DNA of 56,304 bases from contig CAZEIM010000018.1 in NCBI GenBank assembly GCA_964512145.1, positions 1 through 56,304 of the forward strand, given 5' to 3'. The first letter of the stretch is position 1, and every line of letters begins with the position of its first letter. This stretch comes from CAYOHR01 sp964512145. Lineage in GTDB: Bacteria; Bacteroidota; Bacteroidia; Flavobacteriales_G; JALEGO01. The position numbers and the translations under genes are program-made. Positions 8,371-16,470 of this stretch are shown here, piece by piece. The notes below the pieces were generated by a model that made no database searches, was not told the DNA's origin, and saw only the letters and a program-made list of their open reading frames with translations.

Positions 8371-9642
8371 ATGGCAGAAATAGTACGAATGCCCAAACTA
8401 AGTGATACCATGACAGAAGGCGTGGTGTCTAAATGGCATAAAAAAATTGGAGATAAAGTTAAAAATGGCGAATTATTAGCCGATATAGAAACCGACAAGG
8501 CAACTATGGAATTTGAATCCTTTCAGGAAGGGGTGTTGCTTTATCGGGGTGTTGAAGAAGGGCAGGCTACAAAAGTAGATTCAATATTAGCCATTTTAGG
8601 AAAAAGTGGAGAAAATATTGAAGATATTTTACAAAAAGAAAAAACTGCTACTCCGCAGGAACAGGCCATAAAAACAGAGGAAAAACAATTGAAACAAGAG
8701 CCTACTAAAGCAGAGCCTATAAAACAAGAAATTTCTACCATACAAAATCAAATAAAGGAAGTTGAATTACCCAATAAATCACTAGAATCAGGATTTATAA
8801 AAATTTCCCCCTTAGCCAAAAAATTAGCCAAAGAAAAAAACATTAATCTTCAGCATATAAAAGGTAGTGGAGATGGGGGTAGAATTATTAAAAGAGATAT
8901 AGATCAAGCAACAAGTATTTCGTCTGCTAATTATTCTATCGCAAGTGTTGAGAAATTTACCGAAATTCCGGTTTCTCAAATGCGCAAAACTATTGCTCGC
9001 AGATTATCAGAGAGTAAATTTTCAGCGCCCCACTTTTATCTTACTATGGATATAGATATGGATGAGCTGATGAAAGTACGTTCTGTTATCAATGAAGTAT
9101 CCTCTCAAAAGATATCTTTCAACGATATCATTATTAAAGCAGTTGCTCATGCTTTAACAAAACATAAAGCAGTAAACAGCTCTTGGTTAGGAGATACCAT
9201 ACGAATTAATGAACATGTTCATATTGGGGTGGCTATTGCTGTTGAAGATGGATTGGTTGTACCGGTAGTAAAGTTTGCAAACTCCAAAACACTTTCTCAA
9301 ATTGCTTCTGAAATAAAATCATTTGCAGAAAAAGCAAGCACCAAAAAATTACAACCCAATGATTTTATAGGAAATACCTTTACCATATCTAACTTAGGTA
9401 TGTTTGGTATTGAAGAATTCACCGCAATTATTAATACCCCCGACTCATGCATTTTAGCAGTAGGTGCTATTAGAGAATTGCCCGTATCAAAAAATGGGCA
9501 TATTGTGTTGGGTAATCGAATGAAAGTAACCTTATCATGCGACCATCGAGTAGTAGATGGAGCCAGTGGAGCAAAATTTTTACAAACCCTTAAAAAATAT
9601 TTAGAAAACCCTGTGTTGTTATTAGGAGAATATTCTATTTAA
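8371..9642 (+). CDS. pdhC: Pyruvate dehydrogenase E2, dihydrolipoamide acetyltransferase
   Basis: 423 residues with three domains in order. One N-terminal lipoyl domain (about 1-78) carries the lipoylated lysine K43 in ETDKATMEF. A charged Glu/Gln/Lys-rich linker follows (about 85-140). A peripheral subunit-binding domain (about 145-180) includes ISPLAKKLAKE and GSGDGGRIIKRDI. The C-terminal catalytic acetyltransferase domain (about 195-423) ends with DHRVVDG, catalytic His at about 392. Many Flavobacteriia E2 proteins have two lipoyl domains; this one has a single copy. It ends 2 bases before the stop of the convergent TauE/SafE gene, and I see no hairpin terminator between them. Confidence 0.96.
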   Translation: MAEIVRMPKLSDTMTEGVVSKWHKKIGDKVKNGELLADIETDKATMEFESFQEGVLLYRGVEEGQATKVDSILAILGKSGENIEDILQKEKTATPQEQAIKTEEKQLKQEPTKAEPIKQEISTIQNQIKEVELPNKSLESGFIKISPLAKKLAKEKNINLQHIKGSGDGGRIIKRDIDQATSISSANYSIASVEKFTEIPVSQMRKTIARRLSESKFSAPHFYLTMDIDMDELMKVRSVINEVSSQKISFNDIIIKAVAHALTKHKAVNSSWLGDTIRINEHVHIGVAIAVEDGLVVPVVKFANSKTLSQIASEIKSFAEKASTKKLQPNDFIGNTFTISNLGMFGIEEFTAIINTPDSCILAVGAIRELPVSKNGHIVLGNRMKVTLSCDHRVVDGASGAKFLQTLKKYLENPVLLLGEYSI

Positions 9643-9644
9643 AC

Positions 9645-10022
9645 CTACGATTTTTGTAATAACATTTTTAGTGCTACCACAATTAACAACACAGCAAATA
9701 TTTTACGTAACGTATTTTGATCAATACTAACTGCCATTTTGCTGCCAAAATAACTGGAACCTGCAAAGGCAACTGCTATAATAAGTGCTGCTTTTATGTC
9801 AATATTACCCGATTTATAATATTGTATTGCGGCTAACAATCCTATGGGTAAAACCATTAACCCTAAGGTAGTTCCCTGCGCACTTTGTTGAGAAAAACCC
9901 AAAAAATACACCAATGCAGGTATTATAATTATCCCTCCTCCTAAACCCATCAACCCACTTAAGTAACCGGCAGAAATACCAATTGATACTAAAATGACAA
10001 CATTTAATAAGGTAAATTGCAT
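9645..10022 (-). CDS. Half-size TauE/SafE (TSUP) family transporter
   Basis: A hydrophobic protein of 125 residues with about four membrane segments and the family signature GISAGYLSGLMGLGGGIIIIP near its start. Canonical TSUP proteins have two such halves (about 250 residues); this is one half, so a homodimer would be needed. A frame extension to 10067 overlaps the preceding gene; ATG at 10022-10020, directly before MQFTLLNVVILV, is the sensible start and leaves 7 bases after the DUF2892 stop. The family exports or imports sulfite, thiosulfate and other organosulfur anions; the substrate here is not known. It is likely co-transcribed with the DUF2892 gene under the Crp/Fnr-type operator at 10292-10307. 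Confidence 0.82.
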   Translation of the reverse strand: MQFTLLNVVILVSIGISAGYLSGLMGLGGGIIIIPALVYFLGFSQQSAQGTTLGLMVLPIGLLAAIQYYKSGNIDIKAALIIAVAFAGSSYFGSKMAVSIDQNTLRKIFAVLLIVVALKMLLQKS

Positions 10023-10029
10023 GCTATTT

Positions 10030-10242
10030 TTAAGCTTTACTTTTAACTTTACAGGTGTTAATACCAAAAATAGAATATAACGGACAAAAACTAATAAAAC
10101 TCGTTAATAAAAATATAAAGGCAAAAACAAGCAATACTATACCTAAAGTACCTGTAATTACATCCGTTAAATATAATACCGTAAAAACAACCGCCAACAA
10201 AACTCTTACTAGTTTATCTGTAGAACCCATGTTTTTTTTCAT
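10030..10242 (-). CDS. DUF2892 (YgaP-type) small membrane protein
   Basis: A 70-residue protein with the pattern of the YgaP C-terminal membrane domain: KNMGSTDKLVRVLLAVVF, then two membrane segments (about 14-30 and 34-54), then FCPLYSIFGINTC with two conserved Cys. In other bacteria this domain is fused to rhodanese in sulfur-handling proteins or stands alone in sulfide/persulfide-responsive operons. It is the first gene after the Crp/Fnr-type palindrome and a perfect -7 box, and is followed 7 bases later by the half-size TauE/SafE gene, which supports a joint role in sulfur-anion or persulfide handling (inference). Confidence 0.85.
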   Translation of the reverse strand: MKKNMGSTDKLVRVLLAVVFTVLYLTDVITGTLGIVLLVFAFIFLLTSFISFCPLYSIFGINTCKVKSKA

Positions 10243-10262
10243 AATTATTTAATTTTAGAATT

Positions 10263-10307
10263 CAAATATATTGGTTATCAAATATTTTAAAAGTAACAAA
10301 TGTTACT
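10263..10307 (-). promoter_or_regulatory. Crp/Fnr-type operator plus promoter for DUF2892-TauE/SafE
   Basis: AGTAACAAATGTTACT at 10292-10307 is a perfect palindrome (AGTAACA-AA-TGTTACT) of the Crp/Fnr operator type. On the minus strand a perfect TATATTTG -7 box sits at 10270-10263, giving a predicted transcription start near 10257. The palindrome centre (10299.5) is then about 41-43 bases upstream, the classical class II activator position. The Crp/Fnr gene ends 14 bases away on the other side. Confidence 0.7.
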
Positions 10308-10320
10308 AAAATTTCTTTGT

Positions 10321-10920
10321 TTATATGATTTTAATCAAATTTCTACTGGTTTCAAGTCTTTTTAATTCTTTTAATTTTTTGATTAACCGTGTGGCAGATT
10401 CACGTTGAATATTTAATTCTTGAGCAATTTCATCGTGCGATAGATGTAATATATTTGTTTTTTGGGCTTCTGCTCTTGATTTTAGATAACTCCAAAGACG
10501 TTCGTCCATTTGTTTAAAAGCAATGTCGTCAATAACCTGTAATAATTTATTAAATCGAGTTTGATAGGTATTCCCTATAAATTCTCTCCATTCTTGAAAT
10601 TGCTGCCACTCTTCCATATATTGAACCGGAATAGCATAAAACTCGGTGTATTCTTCAGCAATCGTTTTTACTTCACTAGGCTTTAAAGCAGAACAACACG
10701 TTAAAGAAAAAGCACAGGTTTCTCCAGGTAATACATGATATAAATAAGTTTCATCTCCTTCATCTGTTTGTCGCAATACTCGAATTGAACCTTTAACGAC
10801 AATAGGAATATATTTTATGTATTGACCCGGTGACAGTATAACTTCCTCTGCTTCTACGCTTTTTAATGTGGATACCTCCTGTAATTTTGATTGTAATTCT
10901 TTGGTTTTAAACATATACAA
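10321..10920 (-). CDS. Crp/Fnr family transcriptional regulator
   Basis: 199 residues: an N-terminal cyclic-nucleotide-binding-like beta-roll (about 20-115), a dimerisation helix, and a C-terminal winged helix with LSHDEIAQELNIQRESATRL (about 157-177), whose R-E-S/T-A-T-R recognition helix is typical. The ligand pocket has no clear cNMP-binding Arg-Ser pair; instead the sensor domain contains GETCAFSLTCCSA with three Cys, which suggests thiol or persulfide sensing (inference). It lies directly upstream of DUF2892 and TauE/SafE, separated by a perfect Crp/Fnr-type palindrome, so those genes are its probable targets. Confidence 0.9.
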   Translation of the reverse strand: MYMFKTKELQSKLQEVSTLKSVEAEEVILSPGQYIKYIPIVVKGSIRVLRQTDEGDETYLYHVLPGETCAFSLTCCSALKPSEVKTIAEEYTEFYAIPVQYMEEWQQFQEWREFIGNTYQTRFNKLLQVIDDIAFKQMDERLWSYLKSRAEAQKTNILHLSHDEIAQELNIQRESATRLIKKLKELKRLETSRNLIKII

Positions 10921-10937
10921 AAGTATGCATTAGAAAT

Positions 10938-11381
10938 TTATGTATGGCTATTATCATTAAACATATGTAAAAGGGCCATAACGGCTAAATTATATGAATA
11001 CAAACCCATACCAGTTATACTTGCAGTACATGCTTTAGAAATATAAGAAAATCTTCTAAAAGTTTCTCTATGAAAAATATTGGATATGTGCACCTCTAAA
11101 CAAGGCTTTGGGATAGATTTAATAGCATCGGCAATAGCCAAAGAAGTATGAGAATAAGCTCCAGGATTTATAATAAGTCCCTCATAATTTTGATGATGTA
11201 TACGTTGAATTATTTCATGTTCTTGTTGAGTAAAACATATATGTATTTGCGCATTTTTTTTAAATGTTTGTTGTAAAACATGCATATAATCTATCAGCGA
11301 TGTATTGCCATATATTTCAATTTCCCTTGTGCCAACCAAGTTTAGATTTGGGCCATTTATAATTGTAATATCAGGAAGCAT
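10938..11381 (-). CDS. aroQ: 3-dehydroquinate dehydratase, type II
   Basis: Shikimate-pathway enzyme converting 3-dehydroquinate to 3-dehydroshikimate. At 147 residues it has the normal type II length. Conserved motifs: IINGPNLNLVGTREIEIYG (8-25, catalytic Tyr in IYG), INPGAYSHTS (71-80) and EVHISNIFHRE (96-106, catalytic His). It reads leftward 17 bases ahead of the Crp/Fnr gene and may share its transcript, although the functions are unrelated. A second aromatic-pathway enzyme (DAHP synthase/chorismate mutase) is encoded at 19270-20373 in the same window. Confidence 0.96.
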   Translation of the reverse strand: MLPDITIINGPNLNLVGTREIEIYGNTSLIDYMHVLQQTFKKNAQIHICFTQQEHEIIQRIHHQNYEGLIINPGAYSHTSLAIADAIKSIPKPCLEVHISNIFHRETFRRFSYISKACTASITGMGLYSYNLAVMALLHMFNDNSHT

Positions 11382-11400
11382 GATGTGTACTTATAAATAA

Positions 11401-11435
11401 AAAACCCTCTATGAATTGTTTCATAGAGGGTTTTT
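11401..11435 (-). terminator. Intrinsic terminator after the 291-residue lipoprotein gene
   Basis: A hairpin with stem CCCTCTATGAA / TTCATAGAGGG flanked by A-runs on the left and T-runs on the right. It can act in both directions; on the minus strand it lies about 18 bases after the lipoprotein stop codon and separates that gene from aroQ. Confidence 0.85.
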
Positions 11436-11452
11436 AGAATGATTATAAAAAA

Positions 11453-12328
11453 TTAATTCTGAATTTTTATATCTATTTCAATAGCTCTATCGGTAGCAAC
11501 AGTTCCAGAAATAGTTTTAACTTTTACTAGTCCTTTTTTTCCACCTACTGTTTCAAATGCAAATACATTACCTACAGCTAAAGCATTTACTTTAGTAGCA
11601 GAAGCACCAGTAGCTTCAGTAACTATAGTAGCATCATCTGTAATAGCATCAAACTCAGTAGCTGTTAAGGTAGTCATTTTCAATTTAGTAGCGTTTTTAG
11701 TGCTCCATCCGGCAATATTACTGTGAGAAACTGCAATGTCAGCATCATTTGGAGCAGCAAAATAATTTAAATTTGTAGTTCCATACGCAAATACTAAATC
11801 AATAGAAGCTGGATTAGCATCTGCTGCTGTCATTGTAACAACTGAACCATCTGATGATTTCCAATAACTTCCGTATGTTGGGTTTGATTGTCCTCCAAAC
11901 ATTTTAGCACTGTATGAAGTAATTGCTCCACCAGCTACTGAAAGGATAGTAATTGATCTGCTATCAGATGTACTTAAAACATCCTCTTCTTTTTTTGCAT
12001 CATCCATTACTTCAAGAGTAAATTTATAAACTTGATCTTTAGATGCGGTTGAAGGAATTTTATATGAATATGTATAACTATGACTATTTCCTTCTAAACT
12101 TTTATTTTCTAATTCCGATACTACACCATTTGTTTCAACTGTTAATTTAGCAGATTTCAACCCTTCTCCATCTGTTAAAGTAGCTAAAATACTGATTGTA
12201 CTGTCAGCATACGTTTCTCCCTCAATATTAAAGTTGCTTATTACCGGTGCGGTATTATCTTCTTTACAACTTGTAAAAAACACAGCTAAGGCCGCGAATC
12301 CTAAAATTACTTTTTTCATTTTTTTCAT
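11453..12328 (-). CDS. Secreted lipoprotein with an Ig-like N-terminal domain, unknown function
   Basis: 291 residues. The lipoprotein signal MKKMKKVILGFAALAVFFTSC places the lipidated Cys at residue 21, followed by KEDN. Residues about 28-125 begin TAPVISNFNIEGETYADST and look like an immunoglobulin/PKD-type beta-sandwich as found in surface proteins of this phylum. The remainder is Thr/Ala/Asp-rich with no motif I know. It is a single-gene transcript with its own promoter (12348-12355) and terminator (11401-11435). Function unknown; a surface-exposed or periplasmic binding role is plausible. Confidence 0.8.
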   Translation of the reverse strand: MKKMKKVILGFAALAVFFTSCKEDNTAPVISNFNIEGETYADSTISILATLTDGEGLKSAKLTVETNGVVSELENKSLEGNSHSYTYSYKIPSTASKDQVYKFTLEVMDDAKKEEDVLSTSDSRSITILSVAGGAITSYSAKMFGGQSNPTYGSYWKSSDGSVVTMTAADANPASIDLVFAYGTTNLNYFAAPNDADIAVSHSNIAGWSTKNATKLKMTTLTATEFDAITDDATIVTEATGASATKVNALAVGNVFAFETVGGKKGLVKVKTISGTVATDRAIEIDIKIQN

Positions 12329-12347
12329 GTTATTAAAATTTATGGTG

Positions 12348-12355
12348 CAAATATA
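12348..12355 (-). promoter_or_regulatory. -7 promoter box of the 291-residue lipoprotein gene
   Basis: Perfect TATATTTG on the minus strand, 20 bases upstream of the start codon. Predicted transcription start is near 12342, giving a leader of about 14 bases. No clear TTTG -33 element is seen. Confidence 0.6.
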
Positions 12356-12406
12356 GCAAGATTTTATATTAACTTTCTTTGAAAAGGAATATTTTTAGCG
12401 AAAAAC

Positions 12407-12437
12407 TTGGCGCGAATGTAAATTGTATGTAATTTTG
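12407..12437 (+). promoter_or_regulatory. Promoter of the small Thr/Glu-rich lipoprotein gene
   Basis: TTG at 12407-12409 and a perfect TAATTTTG at 12430-12437, 20 bases apart, the Bacteroidota primary promoter form. The predicted start is near 12443, about 15 bases before the ATG. Confidence 0.65.
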
Positions 12438-12457
12438 CTCTATAAATTATTTAAAAA

Positions 12458-12679
12458 ATGAAAAAAGTATCTTTATTTTTAGTATTAGCTATCGCAGCAT
12501 TTACTTATTCTTGTAATGAAACTGCTAAAACTGAGTCAACAGAAACTACTCAACCTGCAACTGAAGAAGCTGTAGCTGAGCAAGAGCAACCAGCTGTTGA
12601 AACTGCAGGTGAAACTGCTGCTGAAACAGTTACTGAAACTACAGAAAATGCAGAACAACCTGCAACTGTTAACAACTAA
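12458..12679 (+). CDS. Small Thr/Glu-rich lipoprotein
   Basis: 73 residues. MKKVSLFLVLAIAAFTYSC is a clear lipoprotein signal with the Cys at 19. The mature part is a low-complexity, strongly acidic stretch of Thr, Glu, Ala and Gln, with a single Lys directly after the signal and several Pro. It probably has no fixed fold and may act as a flexible charged tether or surface coat. It has its own promoter (12407-12437) and terminator (12701-12731), so it is likely expressed as a monocistronic and possibly abundant message. Family not recognised. Confidence 0.8.
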   Translation: MKKVSLFLVLAIAAFTYSCNETAKTESTETTQPATEEAVAEQEQPAVETAGETAAETVTETTENAEQPATVNN

Positions 12680-12700
12680 TACAACGTATTAAAATTAATA

Positions 12701-12731
12701 AAAAAGCCTTCCAATTTGGAGGGCTTTTTTA
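12701..12731. terminator. Bidirectional terminator between convergent genes
   Basis: AAAAAGCCTTCC / GGAGGGCTTTTTT hairpin with loop AATTT and T-runs on both sides. It serves the small lipoprotein gene from the left and the DUF2279 gene from the right. Confidence 0.85.
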
Positions 12732-12740
12732 TTTTTAAAC

Positions 12741-13640
12741 CTAAAAGTATAAAGGTTTAACATACCAAATACCCTCTTGTATTTGTATTGCCGGAAAAGG
12801 TAATTTTATATATTTAAAAACTTGTATACTATATCTTAAAAACTTATTGTTTACCTTCATTTTGTCGGGGTTAATATCTATACTTATATAGTACTGTCTA
12901 ATTCGATTAAACTCAGGCAAAACAACTCCCATATCGTTCATCGAGGGGTTATTATGCCCTCCTAACATGCCGCTGGCTCCATAACCTAATGAAAGATCTA
13001 TCCACTTAGGCACAAAATCTACCTTTAATATCGCTGCTATGTTTGCATTTAACCAATATGTTTGGCCATTATAATCTTTTAAAGGCTTTTCGTACCATGT
13101 GTTACCTAAAAGATTTGGCCTGTAGTGGGCAAATGAAGAATTGTGATAACTAAATTTTAAGGTGATTTTTTGCTCCCTCCATAGGATATTTTGTAATGAA
13201 AAAAGCGTTACCCCTCCTGTATTGGCTAATATATCCGTTACAGATGCACCCCAACCGTCAGAAAATCCGTCAAAAACCTCAATAGTAGTCATGTACATAG
13301 ACGATATTCCTGCAGATAACCATAAAGCTTTAGAATTTGTGAGCCCTGAATTGGACAGCTTTAAATAGCTGTATTTTTGAATATGAAAGGCTGTGTATAT
13401 ATGGCCTGCTTTATCCATCTGAAGCCACTCTTTGCTATCGTTAAAAAAATGAAAGTTTGATGTATTATGTTGTTGATACCAACTAAAATACAAACCGGTC
13501 ATAGTTCCGGCATATAATACAGAACTACTCACAAAGAATCTGTTGAATTTTTTTTTGTTTAATGAATCAATCTGTGCATTTAATATAAAGCAAAAAAAAA
13601 GGAAGACAATAATGAATATCGATCTTTTATTCATCATCAA
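12741..13640 (-). CDS. DUF2279 (YfiM-like) outer-envelope protein
   Basis: 299 residues with an N-terminal signal (RSIFIIVFLFFCFILNAQ). The DUF2279 core is visible: a membrane-like segment, MDKAGHIYTAFHIQKYSY (about 75-92) and DGFSDGWGASVTDILANTGG (about 124-143), the conserved His and Asp/Gly pattern of the family. The C-terminal half is beta-rich. The function of the family is unknown; it is a predicted periplasmic/outer-membrane protein. The first three codons are all ATG; the longest start overlaps the upstream SPOR gene by 14 bases, and either neighbouring ATG is equally possible. It is co-transcribed with the SPOR gene. Confidence 0.82.
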   Translation of the reverse strand: MMMNKRSIFIIVFLFFCFILNAQIDSLNKKKFNRFFVSSSVLYAGTMTGLYFSWYQQHNTSNFHFFNDSKEWLQMDKAGHIYTAFHIQKYSYLKLSNSGLTNSKALWLSAGISSMYMTTIEVFDGFSDGWGASVTDILANTGGVTLFSLQNILWREQKITLKFSYHNSSFAHYRPNLLGNTWYEKPLKDYNGQTYWLNANIAAILKVDFVPKWIDLSLGYGASGMLGGHNNPSMNDMGVVLPEFNRIRQYYISIDINPDKMKVNNKFLRYSIQVFKYIKLPFPAIQIQEGIWYVKPLYF

Positions 13641-14796
13641 GCGAAATCATATGCTTTTCTACAGGCACTTTTACTCCATGGTTAAATGCAATAATAAAAA
13701 CACCCGGAATACCCATACTCAAAAGCTGGTCTTTATAATTTTTAGCTTCTTGATATTTTTTGAACTTACCAGACATTAGTATGGTTAAATCATCTTGAAT
13801 ATATTCTTCAATATGATCTACCAAAAGATATTTTTCAGCTAATTGAGAGGGTATAGAATCTCTAAAAGCTCCAATTTGAACAGAAAAATCAATATCTTTT
13901 TTATCGGTAGATTTTTTATGGATGGATTTATCATTAAAAATCACCAATTCATCCGAATATTTCCTTTCAGAATTTACATCTACAATAAAGGCATCGGGAT
14001 ATCCTTTAGATTTAATAACCTCTAACAAGGTTTCGGCTTGTATTTTAGAGCCAAAATGACCAATAACATATCGAATCATACCTTCATGATCCATAAATGC
14101 ATCTACATTTTTTAAACCATCAAATTTGTAAATAGGAATTAGTTTTGAGTATGCCCCAACTTGTACCCCATATAGTGGTTTTGAAGTTGTATATTCAATT
14201 TTTTTAGTGATGTATGTTTTTTTTCCGGAATACTCATTAGAGGCCACAGGAACCTGGTAAGAAGAGGTGTCCACTTCCAATGCTTTTTCAACGTGTGGTA
14301 TTTCATTCGCTAATTCTTTAGGAAGTTCACATTTATTGACCCAATTTTTAGCATCGTTCACATAAAAATCACTTTTTTGTACTCCATATAATGAATGAAA
14401 TTGGTAAAAAGCATTTTCTGCCTTTCTGCACAACCTATTTTGTGCATAAGCAACCACTAAAAAATAATATAAAAAAACCGGAGCTCTTTTTTCTAAATAA
14501 GAACTAGGTGAATAATCTAAAGTTACATCTTTTTGAGCTTTTTCTAAAAAGTAAATAGAATAATCATTAACATCCTCTTGTTCTATAAAGCAAACCCCCA
14601 ACAAATAATTAATATTAGAATTATTGGGAAATTGACTGGACAACTCTTGTAAAATTGGCAAAGCCTTACTAGTTTTTCCCTCTAACAAGAAGGCTCTGGC
14701 TTTATCAAAATTGGCTCTAAAAACCTCATCATTGGTTTCCTGTGTAAACAGGTTCATAAAATGAAACACAAAAAAAACCAATACTTTAACCTTCAT
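13627..14796 (-). CDS. TPR and SPOR-domain protein
   Basis: 389 residues: signal peptide (VKVLVFFVFHFMNLFTQ), TPR-like helices over about 25-150 (ARAFLLEGKTSKALPILQEL, NINYLLGVCFIEQED), and two SPOR-like repeats. One starts at about 210 (YGVQVGAYSKLIPIYKF), the other at about 300 (FSVQIGAFRDSIPSQLA), each with the beta-alpha-beta pattern that binds denuded septal peptidoglycan. A role in cell division or envelope remodelling is likely. It precedes the DUF2279 gene with a short overlap. The region 14797-14868 upstream holds no gene and no clear promoter box. Confidence 0.8.
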   Translation of the reverse strand: MKVKVLVFFVFHFMNLFTQETNDEVFRANFDKARAFLLEGKTSKALPILQELSSQFPNNSNINYLLGVCFIEQEDVNDYSIYFLEKAQKDVTLDYSPSSYLEKRAPVFLYYFLVVAYAQNRLCRKAENAFYQFHSLYGVQKSDFYVNDAKNWVNKCELPKELANEIPHVEKALEVDTSSYQVPVASNEYSGKKTYITKKIEYTTSKPLYGVQVGAYSKLIPIYKFDGLKNVDAFMDHEGMIRYVIGHFGSKIQAETLLEVIKSKGYPDAFIVDVNSERKYSDELVIFNDKSIHKKSTDKKDIDFSVQIGAFRDSIPSQLAEKYLLVDHIEEYIQDDLTILMSGKFKKYQEAKNYKDQLLSMGIPGVFIIAFNHGVKVPVEKHMISLDDE

Positions 14797-14868
14797 AGCA
14801 TTAAATATGAATAAAATTAAATAAAATATTTAATGTACCATAAAAGGTAAAATGTATTTTATTTATCC

Positions 14869-16470
14869 CTAGGATGTTTTTTCTGTTAAAAAAAATGCCG
14901 AGCGACTCTTATTTACCTTAGTTTTTATTATATCTTCAATAAAATCAACCCCGTATTTAGAAATATATTCCAACACATTAACATATCTCTCTTGAAATAT
15001 TTTTTCAGGAAATAATTTACTTTTAATTTGTTTGATGTGTTGTAAATCCTGCTCGTGCTTTTTCTTCTCCGCCTGTATTATTTTTTTTTCGAGATGAGCA
15101 ATGCTTTTTTCAAGTTGAATTTTCTCAGCCATTGCCGATGCTTTTAATGTAACATCTACTTGCGTAGTTTTACGTACAATAGTATCCCATATTTCAAATA
15201 ATTCCTTTTTTTCATTTGAAAAATCGGTTTGATTTATAGATTGAATATAATTTTTTTCTAATTCTTCATAACTTTTACATATTTCAGTATATGAAAGATT
15301 TAATTTTTCAAGCTTCTTTTTGTCTTTGCTTTGCACTATGCAAAAAACATCGCGCATATAGATAGCAGGCATTGGAATTTTAAATACGTCAAATACCGAT
15401 TTTAACTGCAACCAATATCGTAATTCGCTAGGGCCAGCAATATATGCAATATTGGGCAACAAAAACTCTTGATACAAAGGCCTGGTAATAACGTTAGGAC
15501 TTATCCTTTTAGGAAATTGAAGTATATATTTTTTAAACTCCTCAAGGGATAAAAGTTGATGGGTTTGCTCTAAATAGAATTTCCCATCTTTTAATAGAAT
15601 TTTCTCTCGATGTTCTTGAGGGGTAATGTGAAAAAAATTTACTTCTCTGGCATAGGCTTGTGGAGAATATCCTAAATTCTGTAATTTTTCAGATGTTTCT
15701 TTAACATGGGTGTATGAATATTTATATTCTATATCCTTTAAGGTTATGGATTCATGAAAGGATTTTTTTAATTCAGCATCATCCCCGTCTATTATTAATA
15801 AATCATACTCAGAAAAAAGTTTGTGTAAAAAACGCCTTGTTGCTTGCGACAAAGTATACGTTGACTGATAACACTCTTCTATAATGTTTTTGATTTCTGT
15901 ATATGAAATATTACTTCCAAGTATTTCTTTTATATATTGTGTAAGAGGCTGAATGTCTTCAAGAGAAATTCTTCCAACAGGCCCTTTTGACTCTTTGTTC
16001 CATGTTATTGTTTTATTAAATACATGAATGCTTTTAATTTCATCAAAATCATGATCTTCAGAAGCCATCCAAAAAACGGGTAAAAATTGATAATCGGCAA
16101 ATTGGTTATTCCAGTATTTACTAAGTTTAATGATAGTACAAATTTTGTAGATAAAAAAAACCGGCCCTGTATAAATACCCAACTGATGGCCTGTGCAAAC
16201 GGTAAATGTATTAAGACTTGATAATTTATCAATAGACTTAGGGGCACTAATTCCCGATAATTCATATTGTTTTTGCAGGCTTTTTTGCAAAAGCAATCGT
16301 TGATCGAGAGATAATCTTTTTTGTTGAATTACTTCTGGTATGTTTTGAAAATCGGGGAAAAAAGAAACAAATGGCTTTATAGAAGAATTATGTGTAACAT
16401 AATCTGTAAACAATGCATCGTTTAATCCCACATGTACGTAATCAATCTCTGTAAGTTCGAATAATTTCAT
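14869..16470 (-). CDS. bshC: Bacillithiol biosynthesis cysteine-adding enzyme BshC
   Basis: 533 residues, normal length. BshC adds L-cysteine to GlcN-malate, the last step of bacillithiol synthesis, the low-molecular-weight thiol of many Bacteroidota and Firmicutes. Diagnostic segments are CTGHQLGIYTGPVFFIYK (about 92-109) and FLPVFWMASEDHDFDEIKSI (about 128-147), the Rossmann-like nucleotide site. A long coiled coil (about 430-490, KASAMAEKIQLEKSIAHLEK and beyond) is the family's dimerisation helix. It overlaps the rimO stop by 4 bases, so both are co-transcribed leftward. BshA and BshB are not in the window. Confidence 0.95.
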   Translation of the reverse strand: MKLFELTEIDYVHVGLNDALFTDYVTHNSSIKPFVSFFPDFQNIPEVIQQKRLSLDQRLLLQKSLQKQYELSGISAPKSIDKLSSLNTFTVCTGHQLGIYTGPVFFIYKICTIIKLSKYWNNQFADYQFLPVFWMASEDHDFDEIKSIHVFNKTITWNKESKGPVGRISLEDIQPLTQYIKEILGSNISYTEIKNIIEECYQSTYTLSQATRRFLHKLFSEYDLLIIDGDDAELKKSFHESITLKDIEYKYSYTHVKETSEKLQNLGYSPQAYAREVNFFHITPQEHREKILLKDGKFYLEQTHQLLSLEEFKKYILQFPKRISPNVITRPLYQEFLLPNIAYIAGPSELRYWLQLKSVFDVFKIPMPAIYMRDVFCIVQSKDKKKLEKLNLSYTEICKSYEELEKNYIQSINQTDFSNEKKELFEIWDTIVRKTTQVDVTLKASAMAEKIQLEKSIAHLEKKIIQAEKKKHEQDLQHIKQIKSKLFPEKIFQERYVNVLEYISKYGVDFIEDIIKTKVNKSRSAFFLTEKTS

